This document shows, piece after piece, positions 1-5,441 of a stretch of DNA of 9,506 bases. Source of the DNA: an uncultured Lachnospiraceae bacterium (GTDB taxonomy: Bacteria > Bacillota > Clostridia > Lachnospirales > Lachnospiraceae); contig CAJTVK010000023.1 in NCBI GenBank assembly GCA_910579645.1, positions 1-9,506 on the forward strand, written 5' to 3'. The position numbers and the translations under genes are program-made. Positions within the stretch are counted from its first letter, which is position 1; the number at the start of each line of letters is the position of its first letter. The notes under the pieces are model-generated. The model saw only the letters and a list, made by a program, of their open reading frames with translations, had not been told where the DNA came from and made no database searches.

Positions 1-93
1 AGGCTGTCTTGCCGCAGGGCATGGGCTGTCCGTAGGTTCCCGTTCCGGCCGCTGCGCAGGCAGAAAACCCATGATTGATTTTTGTGGGCAGTC
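1..93. other. Unassigned upstream edge
   Basis: The first 70 or so bases look richer in G+C than the A+T-rich stretch that follows, so they may be the tail of a neighbouring gene. On the + strand the three frames close at 33-35 (TAG), 76-78 (TGA) and about 130 (TGA). On the - strand an ATG complementary to about 70-72 opens a frame that runs off the left edge. None of these short peptides resembles a family I recognise, and no terminator hairpin with a T run is visible. I make no gene call here. Confidence 0.3.
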
Positions 94-122
94 TTGTGCA
101 TTCAGCAATAATCCGTTATACT
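94..122 (+). promoter_or_regulatory. Candidate sigma-A promoter for the cytidylate-kinase-like gene
   Basis: TTGTGC (94-99) and TATACT (117-122) are separated by exactly 17 bases. The -10 matches the consensus at five of six positions; the -35 matches only TTG. Transcription would begin near 129 and leave an untranslated leader of roughly 85 bases containing the dyad at 165-188. This is a sequence match only, and the surrounding A+T-rich DNA offers weaker alternatives such as TATATT near 190. Confidence 0.4.
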
Positions 123-164
123 GTAAGCAATGAATTGGCATAAACCGGCACAGGAAGATTTATA

Positions 165-188
165 AGGAAAATAGTTATGTAGTTTCCT
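165..188 (+). promoter_or_regulatory. Inverted repeat in the leader of the first gene
   Basis: AGGAAAATA (165-173) and TAGTTTCCT (180-188) are complementary at eight of nine positions around a six-base loop. The dyad lies between the candidate promoter and the ribosome binding site. It could be an operator for a dimeric regulator or a small leader hairpin. No T run follows, so it is not an intrinsic terminator. Short A+T-rich dyads also arise by chance. Confidence 0.3.
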
Positions 189-203
189 GATATATTATTA
201 TAT

Positions 204-210
204 AGAAAGG
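204..210 (+). promoter_or_regulatory. Ribosome binding site that bears on the start choice
   Basis: AGAAAGG is the only Shine-Dalgarno-like stretch in front of the first gene. It lies five bases before TTG at 216 and fourteen bases before ATG at 225. The spacing favours the TTG, although 14 is not impossible for a weakly translated gene. Confidence 0.5.
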
Positions 211-215
211 CGTGG

Positions 216-842
216 TTGACGGATATGGAGAGACAGATTGTAGTTACGATAGGAAGAAGCTTCGGCAGCAATGGACGTAGGATAGGGGAAAAGCTGGCAA
301 AGGATTTGGGCATAAATTTTTATGACAGGAATTTGATTGAAAGGGCGGCGGCAGAAAGCGGGCTGGAATGGAAAATAATGGGGAAAGGGGATGAAAAGCT
401 GATCGGAAGAGTGCTTAAATTTGCTCCCGGCTGGGATTTCATCCAGGACAATCCAAACGAAAAAATATACCGTGCACAGGAGGAGACTATACGCCGGATT
501 GTGAAGAGCGGGGAATCCTGCGTGATTGTAGGGCGGGGGGCGGACTATGTGCTGCGGAACCGGCCGGAGGTGTTGAAGATTTATATTTATGCACCGTTCA
601 GCCTGCGGGTGGAAACCGTGATGGAGCGGTACAGCTTTTCGAAAGAAGAAGCGGAAAAAGTAGTGCGTTATATGGACAAGACAAGGAAGAATTATTACGA
701 ATATTTTACGGATAATAATTGGGATCAGAAAGAGGGGAAGGATATGCTGATAGACAGCAGTGAATTCGGTGTGGACGGTACGGCCGGGCTGCTGAAAGCG
801 GCGGTAGAATGTAAAATGAAAAAAGACTGGGATGATTTATAA
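216..842 (+). CDS. Cytidylate kinase-like family protein
   Basis: This 208-residue protein fits the cytidylate-kinase-like group (Cytidylate_kin2 type), small cytosolic P-loop proteins related to nucleoside monophosphate kinases. The N-terminus reads IVVTIGRSFGSNGRRIGEKLA (residues 8-28), a glycine-rich loop of the GxxxGSxGxxI kind rather than the classical GxxGxGKS/T of CMP kinase. It is followed by FYDRNLI, and later by VIVGRGADYVL, an NMP-binding-like segment. Length is normal for the family. True CMP phosphorylation is not proven for this group, and the missing Walker lysine/serine argues against simply calling it Cmk. TTG at 216 is chosen because AGAAAGG ends five bases upstream; ATG at 225 (MERQIVVTIG) gives a 205-residue product that also aligns well with how homologues usually begin. 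The gene appears monocistronic, since the next gene is 141 bases away behind a hairpin. Confidence 0.85.
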   Translation: MTDMERQIVVTIGRSFGSNGRRIGEKLAKDLGINFYDRNLIERAAAESGLEWKIMGKGDEKLIGRVLKFAPGWDFIQDNPNEKIYRAQEETIRRIVKSGESCVIVGRGADYVLRNRPEVLKIYIYAPFSLRVETVMERYSFSKEEAEKVVRYMDKTRKNYYEYFTDNNWDQKEGKDMLIDSSEFGVDGTAGLLKAAVECKMKKDWDDL

Positions 843-862
843 GGGCGGGAAGGGGATATCTT

Positions 863-904
863 CCAAATTTAAGCAACGTAGCCCACTACGCCTCTTATAT
901 TTGG
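863..904 (+). repeat. Nested symmetric hairpin in the spacer
   Basis: CCAAATTTAAG (863-873) pairs with CTTATATTTGG (894-904) at ten of eleven positions. Inside, CGTAG (877-881) pairs perfectly with CTACG (886-890) around a CCCA loop, and three unpaired bases lie on each side between the two stems. The whole element is 42 bases and symmetric. It is followed by GCGGAAATATGACG rather than a T run, so it is not a standard intrinsic terminator. It may be an mRNA-stabilising or processing structure, a protein binding site, or one copy of a dispersed intergenic palindrome. No second copy is seen in this window. Confidence 0.5.
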
Positions 905-983
905 GCGGAAATATGACGCGAATTGGAATAAGTCTTGCAGAAAGCAATTTTAAGGCACGCTCTGGAAAGAACAGGTATTTTTA

Positions 984-1907
984 ATGAATTATATAGTATT
1001 TGATCTGGAATGGAATCAGGGAAATGCCGAGAGAGAAGGGGAAGAACGGGAAAGTCCATTTGAAATCGTAGAGATTGGTGCGGTTAAATTGAATGATGCT
1101 TATGAGATAACCGGGGAATTCAGCTGTCTGGTGAAACCGCAGATTTACCATGAAATGAATCAGATAACCCAAAATTTGATTCATCTTCAAATGGAAGAAT
1201 TGGAGGACGGGAAATACTTTCCGGAGGTGGCGGAAGAGTTTCTGGAATGGTGCGGAGAAGAATGTATTTTCTGCACTTGGGGAGCCATGGATTTGCTGGA
1301 ATTACAGAAAAATATGAAGTATTACGGGATGGAGCCGTTGGGGGACGGGCCAATCAAGTATTATGATGTGCAGAAGCTGTTCAGCATAGGGTTTGAAGAC
1401 AGAAAATCAAGGAGAACATTGGAGTATGCCATTGACTTCTTGGGAGTGGAAAAAGACATTCCTTTCCATCGGGCATTCAGTGACGCATACTATACGGCCA
1501 AGGTGATGGCCAGACTGGATGCTTCGGTTTTTGGCAACTACTCTTATGATGTCTTTGTAAAGCCCAAATCCAGAAAGGACGAGATAAGGGTTATTTTTGA
1601 TAATTATGCAAAATATATTTCCAGGGAATTTGAAAGCAAGTCGGAAGCATTGGCCGATCATGAGGTGATGAGCGTAAAGTGTTATCTGTGCGGACGGAAC
1701 ATTAAGAGAAAGATGAAATGGTCTACCCCTAACAATAAGCACTATTACTGTCTGGGCTATTGCAGCATTCACGGATATGTGAAGGTGAAGGTAAGGGTGA
1801 AGAAATCGGAAGACGGAAAGGTATATATCGTCAAGACAACAAAACTTATCTCGGAGGAAGAAAAGAATCTGATGACAGAAAAGCATATGAAACCAAGACA
1901 TTGGTAA
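984..1907 (+). CDS. DEDDh-family 3'-5' exonuclease with C-terminal Cys/His cluster
   Basis: The 307-residue product is a DnaQ/ERI-1-like exonuclease of the RNase H fold, expected to remove nucleotides from 3' ends of RNA or DNA with two metal ions in the cytosol. Motif Exo I is FDLEWNQ with Asp7 and Glu9, Exo II is WGAMDLLELQ with Asp103, and Exo III is HRAFSDAYYTA with His162 and Asp167, the H-x4-D spacing of the DEDDh class. All five catalytic residues are therefore present. After about residue 190 comes a C-terminal extension with CYLC (233-236) and CLGYCSIH (256-263), a CxxC/CxxxCxxH arrangement that suggests a zinc-binding module for nucleic-acid contact. ATG 984 is preceded by purine-rich GGAAAGAACAGG, and an intrinsic terminator starts right after the stop. 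It is not fused to a polymerase, so a role in RNA turnover or repair is more likely than replication proofreading. Substrate is unknown. Confidence 0.88.
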   Translation: MNYIVFDLEWNQGNAEREGEERESPFEIVEIGAVKLNDAYEITGEFSCLVKPQIYHEMNQITQNLIHLQMEELEDGKYFPEVAEEFLEWCGEECIFCTWGAMDLLELQKNMKYYGMEPLGDGPIKYYDVQKLFSIGFEDRKSRRTLEYAIDFLGVEKDIPFHRAFSDAYYTAKVMARLDASVFGNYSYDVFVKPKSRKDEIRVIFDNYAKYISREFESKSEALADHEVMSVKCYLCGRNIKRKMKWSTPNNKHYYCLGYCSIHGYVKVKVRVKKSEDGKVYIVKTTKLISEEEKNLMTEKHMKPRHW

Positions 1908-1965
1908 AAAGCCGTCAGCCGTGAAGCTCTTGCAGAAAATCACGGCTGGCGGCTTTAAGATTTTT
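1908..1965 (+). terminator. Rho-independent terminator after the exonuclease gene
   Basis: AAAGCCGTCAGCCGTGA (1908-1924) pairs with TCACGGCTGGCGGCTTT (1940-1956) over 17 base pairs, sixteen Watson-Crick and one U-G wobble, around a 15-base loop. TTTTT follows at 1961-1965 after AAGA. The stem begins directly after the TAA stop. It should end the exonuclease transcript and insulate the two-component operon downstream. Confidence 0.88.
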
Positions 1966-2042
1966 GTAAGAAAAAGGGTGAGCCGGATGTAAGAAATAAG
2001 CGGTAATCTAGGAACATGTCAGAGCACACATATTGGCAGCAT

Positions 2043-2047
2043 GGAGG
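2043..2047 (+). promoter_or_regulatory. Ribosome binding site fixing the response regulator start
   Basis: GGAGG lies seven bases before ATG 2055, an ideal arrangement. The upstream in-frame ATG at 2016 has only AGGA two bases away and would add 13 residues before the conserved receiver N-terminus. The site therefore supports 2055. Confidence 0.85.
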
Positions 2048-2054
2048 TCATTTT

Positions 2055-2753
2055 ATGAAGGAACGGATTTTAGTGGTGGATGATGACAGGGAAATTGTAA
2101 AGGCAATTGCGTTATTGCTGGAAAAGGAGGGGTATGAGGTCTTAAAAGCTTATGACGGAATACAGGCATTGGAAGTAATAGCGGAAAATCAGATTCAGCT
2201 TATCATTATTGACGTAATGATGCCGAAGCTGGACGGGCTGTCGGCAGTGATGAAAATCAGGGAAAAGAAAAACATTCCCATTATCGTGCTGAGCGCAAAA
2301 AGCGAAGATACGGATAAGGTTCTGGGGCTGTCCATGGGGGCAGACGACTATGTGACAAAGCCGTATAATCCGGCGGAATTGGCGGCAAGGGCAAAAAGCC
2401 AGCTGCGCAGATATACTTGTTTGGGAGACATCAACGCCTCCCTTTCCAATGCAAATATCGTAAACGGCAGGTTAAGATATAACAAAGAGGAAAAGATTCT
2501 GTATGCGGATGAGGAGCCGGTCAGGCTGACGGCAACGGAAACCCGGATTGTGGATTTGCTTATGAACAATTTAGGGCGTGTGTTTCCGGCAGAGGAAATT
2601 TATAGGCGTGTATGGAATGAAGAGGCATATGCAGCAGAAAATACGGTTATGGTTCATATTCGGAGAATCCGGGAAAAAATGGAATGGAATCCGAAAGAAC
2701 CGGAATATTTAAAGGTGGTGTGGGGCATTGGATATAAAATTGAGAAAAAGTAA
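2055..2753 (+). CDS. OmpR/PhoB-type DNA-binding response regulator
   Basis: This 232-residue cytosolic protein is the output half of a two-component system. The receiver domain (about 1-120) shows the acidic pocket ILVVDDD (Asp9-Asp11), the phospho-acceptor Asp53 in IIIDVMMPKLDG, switch residue Ser80 in IVLSAK and Lys102 in YVTKPYNP. The C-terminal winged helix (about 135-230) has LTATETRIVDLLM, the recognition-helix region ENTVMVHIRRIREKME and the terminal hairpin YLKVVWGIGYKIE, closest in style to VanR/PhoB regulators. The start at 2055 is set by a strong GGAGG; the longer reading from 2016 adds a non-conserved leader. Its 3' end overlaps the kinase gene by 26 bases, so the two are co-transcribed and probably translationally coupled. 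Targets are unknown. No clear promoter or regulator repeat was found in the 90 bases upstream. All phosphotransfer residues look intact. Confidence 0.95.
   Translation: MKERILVVDDDREIVKAIALLLEKEGYEVLKAYDGIQALEVIAENQIQLIIIDVMMPKLDGLSAVMKIREKKNIPIIVLSAKSEDTDKVLGLSMGADDYVTKPYNPAELAARAKSQLRRYTCLGDINASLSNANIVNGRLRYNKEEKILYADEEPVRLTATETRIVDLLMNNLGRVFPAEEIYRRVWNEEAYAAENTVMVHIRRIREKMEWNPKEPEYLKVVWGIGYKIEKK
2714..2718 (+). promoter_or_regulatory. Ribosome binding site of the sensor kinase inside the regulator gene
   Basis: GGTGG, within AAAGGTGGTG, lies nine bases before TTG 2728 and inside the last codons of the response regulator gene. No ATG lies between this site and the first transmembrane helix, so TTG is the only start that keeps that helix intact. 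Confidence 0.5.
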
Positions 2754-5229
2754 AAAAATAGCCGGTGTGGCCGCATGGTTTGCGGGATGCATTATTATGG
2801 CGGTAAATATGTTCTGTCTGGCATTGGAACTGCTCTGTTATGAAGACTTTCCCAAACATGCAGGGCAGGTAATGAATGGAAATTACCAAGAGACGGAAGA
2901 ATTCAAAGATTATATATTGAGTACTATGGATAAATTTCTTTGCATGTCCGTGGCAGATTCCTATGGCAGTTATTACGGCGGCGTAAGTGACGGACAAAGA
3001 GATGCGGCTGACGGCCTGCAGCTTCAGCCCATGGAAACATACGGAGAGGCAGCGGAGAATGACGAAAACCGGGAGGAACGGGAAGAAAATGCGTATTGGG
3101 AGAGTTGGGAAGAGGAAGAAGACGCGTATTGGGAGGGATGGGAGGCGGCCATTGATGCCGGAGACATGGCAGGAACCGGCATAGAGGCGGAAACGGCAGG
3201 GGACGTGGTTTATGAGAGCGATTATATATGGGATTCGGTCAGAGGCGCCACCTATCAATATTATGATTATTATGAGGACATATATGGCAGCAGGTACGAT
3301 GTTATTTATAACGTAGGGGCTATGGATAAAAAAGGAGCGGACACGCTTCATGGCAGAATGAAATATAATACCAATATTTTGTACCGGATAGAAAATAAGG
3401 GAGAGACAATCTATACCAACTGCGAGAATTTAGGGCATGACGGAATGGGTTCGGAGGAAGCCTGTGAAATAAACTTAGGGGAAAAAGTTTTTACAATGCC
3501 GAAAGGATATAATTATTTGCTGTATTATGACGGGCTGACACTTCGGGCCTGGAGATATGGAAGGGAGGTAAACATAGAAGACTTCCCGGATGTTATGTAC
3601 AGTGATTGGTATATTCCGGGATTCGGAAGCATGCCTGCCGATGATGCGTATGTGGATTCCGAAGTTTATATGGCAGTGGCAGAAATTCCGCAAATCATTA
3701 TAAAACGGAATTTTGACGGTAACGGAAATACTTATTACAGCAATCAGCTGTACAGCATCTATAAAAACATGCAATATATGGAAGGCTTTTACCGGAATTG
3801 GATTTACGGCTTAGTGATTTCCATACTCCTTTTGGCTGCCGGTTTCATGCTTCGGGTTTATAGAAAAGAGGCATATGCCCAAATTGCCGGAGTGACAGGA
3901 AAGGTTTGGTTCGAGATAAAATTATTTCCGGTACTGGCGGTATTGATGTTGGCAGCCACGGGCATTTTTCCGCAGCTGAAATCCCTGTTTTGGCAGGGAG
4001 AAAATTATATTATTGAGTTGTATTACCGGATAAGAGATATGCATTTCTATTCCGACCTCCGTATTGCGGCGCTGATTGCCGTATTTATCCTCTGTACCTG
4101 CATTGTGTGGACTTTTGTCAATGATATCAGATATAATAAAAAGCCTTGGAAAAAAAGTCTGCTCAGGGAGGCTGCCGGACTGTTTCGCACATCTATGTTA
4201 AGGCTTCCGTTCAGCAAAAGAATGGTATGGTATGGGATATGGGTATTTCTGCTCGGGCTGCTATGCATGCTGCTGCCGGTGACGGTACAGGCGTTGGGAA
4301 GAGGGGCAAAGGGATGGATTGCCGTATGCGCTCTTTTGACGGTTATTCTGTATTTTCAATTTCTTTATGTCAGAAATATGCGTAGGATGGCGGTGGATAT
4401 AGACCATATTGCAGGGATGATAGAGGCTGTCAGAAACGGAGAACTACAGGAAAATATAGAAATATCCAAGGAATCCGGACTGGCGGACACTATGGATAAC
4501 CTGACGGATATAAGGAAAGGCATGGATAAGGCCATAAAAGAACAAATAAAAAGCAACCGGATGAAAGTGGAATTGATTGCCAATGTATCCCATGACATTA
4601 AGACCCCGCTTACTTCCATTGTCAGCTATGTGGAATTACTGAAACAGGAAGAAGGACTGCCGGAACATGTGAAGGAATATATATCCATTCTGGAAAGTAA
4701 ATCCCAGAGGCTGCGGGTTATGGTGCAGGATGTGTTTGAAGTGAGCAAGGCGGCTTCGGGAGAACTGCCTATGCATATGGAAAAATTGGATTTCGGCAAG
4801 CTGATCCGTCAGACCATTGCAGATATGCAGGAAGAGATAGAGGGCAGCGCGGTAAGTATAAAGTGTGACATGCCGGATGCTGCAGTGATGATATCAGCCG
4901 ACGGAGACAGGCTCTACCGGGTATTTCAGAATTTGATTCAGAATGCACTGAAGTATTCCTTGGACGGGTCGCGGGTATATATCGGCCTGCGGCGGGAGGG
5001 AAACCGTGCGGCAGCGGATGTGAAGAACACTTCAAAGGCAGAACTGCCTGCAAATGTGGATTTTACGGAACGGTTTGTCCGGGGAGATAAGAGCAGGACG
5101 GACGGAGGCAGCGGCTTGGGGCTGTCCATTGCACAGAGCTTCACGGAGGCCTGCGGAGGAAGCTTTAAGGTGGAGACAATTGCGGATTTGTTTGTGGTGA
5201 CGGTGGGATTTGAGGCGGATGAGGGCTGA
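2728..5229 (+). CDS. Membrane sensor histidine kinase with large extracytoplasmic domain
   Basis: An 833-residue sensor kinase, partner of the overlapping regulator. Predicted helix 1 is at 11-33, followed by an extracytoplasmic region at about 34-357, then five more helices near 358-376, 399-416, 445-465, 499-523 and 529-549, which returns the C-terminus to the cytosol. A HAMP-like linker (about 550-605) leads to the HisKA domain with phospho-acceptor His622 in VSHDIKTPLTS. The ATPase domain has the N box NLIQNALKY (Asn735, Asn739), an F-box-like ERFVRGDKSR and the G2 box GGSGLGLS (793-800). The G1 box is unusual: VKNTSKAEL stands where DxGxG is expected. The outer region is acidic and rich in Tyr and Trp, with AYWExWE repeated at 11-residue spacing (122-128 and 133-139), and shows no known sensor fold to my eye. 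Start is TTG 2728; the signal is unknown, with cell-envelope stress or an extracellular ligand plausible. Confidence 0.92.
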   Translation: MDIKLRKSKKIAGVAAWFAGCIIMAVNMFCLALELLCYEDFPKHAGQVMNGNYQETEEFKDYILSTMDKFLCMSVADSYGSYYGGVSDGQRDAADGLQLQPMETYGEAAENDENREEREENAYWESWEEEEDAYWEGWEAAIDAGDMAGTGIEAETAGDVVYESDYIWDSVRGATYQYYDYYEDIYGSRYDVIYNVGAMDKKGADTLHGRMKYNTNILYRIENKGETIYTNCENLGHDGMGSEEACEINLGEKVFTMPKGYNYLLYYDGLTLRAWRYGREVNIEDFPDVMYSDWYIPGFGSMPADDAYVDSEVYMAVAEIPQIIIKRNFDGNGNTYYSNQLYSIYKNMQYMEGFYRNWIYGLVISILLLAAGFMLRVYRKEAYAQIAGVTGKVWFEIKLFPVLAVLMLAATGIFPQLKSLFWQGENYIIELYYRIRDMHFYSDLRIAALIAVFILCTCIVWTFVNDIRYNKKPWKKSLLREAAGLFRTSMLRLPFSKRMVWYGIWVFLLGLLCMLLPVTVQALGRGAKGWIAVCALLTVILYFQFLYVRNMRRMAVDIDHIAGMIEAVRNGELQENIEISKESGLADTMDNLTDIRKGMDKAIKEQIKSNRMKVELIANVSHDIKTPLTSIVSYVELLKQEEGLPEHVKEYISILESKSQRLRVMVQDVFEVSKAASGELPMHMEKLDFGKLIRQTIADMQEEIEGSAVSIKCDMPDAAVMISADGDRLYRVFQNLIQNALKYSLDGSRVYIGLRREGNRAAADVKNTSKAELPANVDFTERFVRGDKSRTDGGSGLGLSIAQSFTEACGGSFKVETIADLFVVTVGFEADEG
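3088..3144 (+). repeat. In-frame tandem repeat in the kinase sensor region
   Basis: Residues 121-128 (NAYWESWE) and 132-139 (DAYWEGWE) form two copies with a period of 11 residues, or 33 bases. At DNA level both copies contain GCGTATTGGGAG, suggesting a recent internal duplication. The segment is strongly acidic and aromatic and lies in the predicted extracytoplasmic domain, just after a run of Glu-rich codons. Confidence 0.7.
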
Positions 5230-5269
5230 AAACCCCAAATTGATTTCCGTAGTGTAAGAGTTGTGAATC

Positions 5270-5298
5270 TTGACAGATGAAAAAAAAGTAAATACAAT
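5270..5298 (+). promoter_or_regulatory. Near-consensus sigma-A promoter upstream of lhr
   Basis: TTGACA (5270-5275) and TACAAT (5293-5298) are separated by exactly 17 bases that include an eight-A run. Eleven of twelve hexamer positions match consensus, the best promoter in the window. Transcription would start near 5305 and leave about 137 bases of leader before ATG 5442. It gives the helicase its own promoter, independent of the two-component operon. Confidence 0.75.
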
Positions 5299-5425
5299 TC
5301 AAATTATGAACTCGCATATACAGTGGAATATTTAGAGAATGTGGTTGTGGTTGTAATTATGGGCGGAACAAGAGATTTTTATGACTAATTGAAGCAGTAT
5401 ATGAGGATAACGCAAAACCAAACGG

Positions 5426-5433
5426 AAAGGAAG
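5426..5433 (+). promoter_or_regulatory. Ribosome binding site of lhr
   Basis: AAAGGAAG ends eight bases before ATG 5442, a good match and spacing, and it fixes the start of the large helicase ORF. Confidence 0.75.
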
Positions 5434-5441
5434 AAAGCAAA

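Noticed and set aside
863..904. Intrinsic terminator after the cytidylate-kinase-like gene
   Set aside because: The hairpin is clear, but no T run follows and the outer stem is A+T-rich, so a terminator call is not supported.
1407..1943. 178-codon open frame on the - strand
   Set aside because: It lies antisense to the exonuclease with its intact catalytic motifs and runs into the terminator. The peptide has no recognisable domain.
1966..2042. Promoter for the two-component operon
   Set aside because: Fragments such as TTGTAA, TAATCT and CATATT exist, but no pair has a good match at 16-18 base spacing.
2016..2054. Upstream ATG extending the response regulator by 13 residues
   Set aside because: It has no usable ribosome binding site and precedes the conserved receiver N-terminus. 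GGAGG at 2043-2047 serves ATG 2055.
3088..3144. CRISPR or mobile-element-type repeat
   Set aside because: There are only two units, in frame within a coding sequence and with no spacers, which fits internal gene duplication.
2647..3351. 234-codon open frame on the - strand
   Set aside because: It spans the end of the response regulator and the start of the kinase. Its hydrophobic Ile/Leu/Phe-rich peptide is what reading acidic and Tyr codons in reverse produces.
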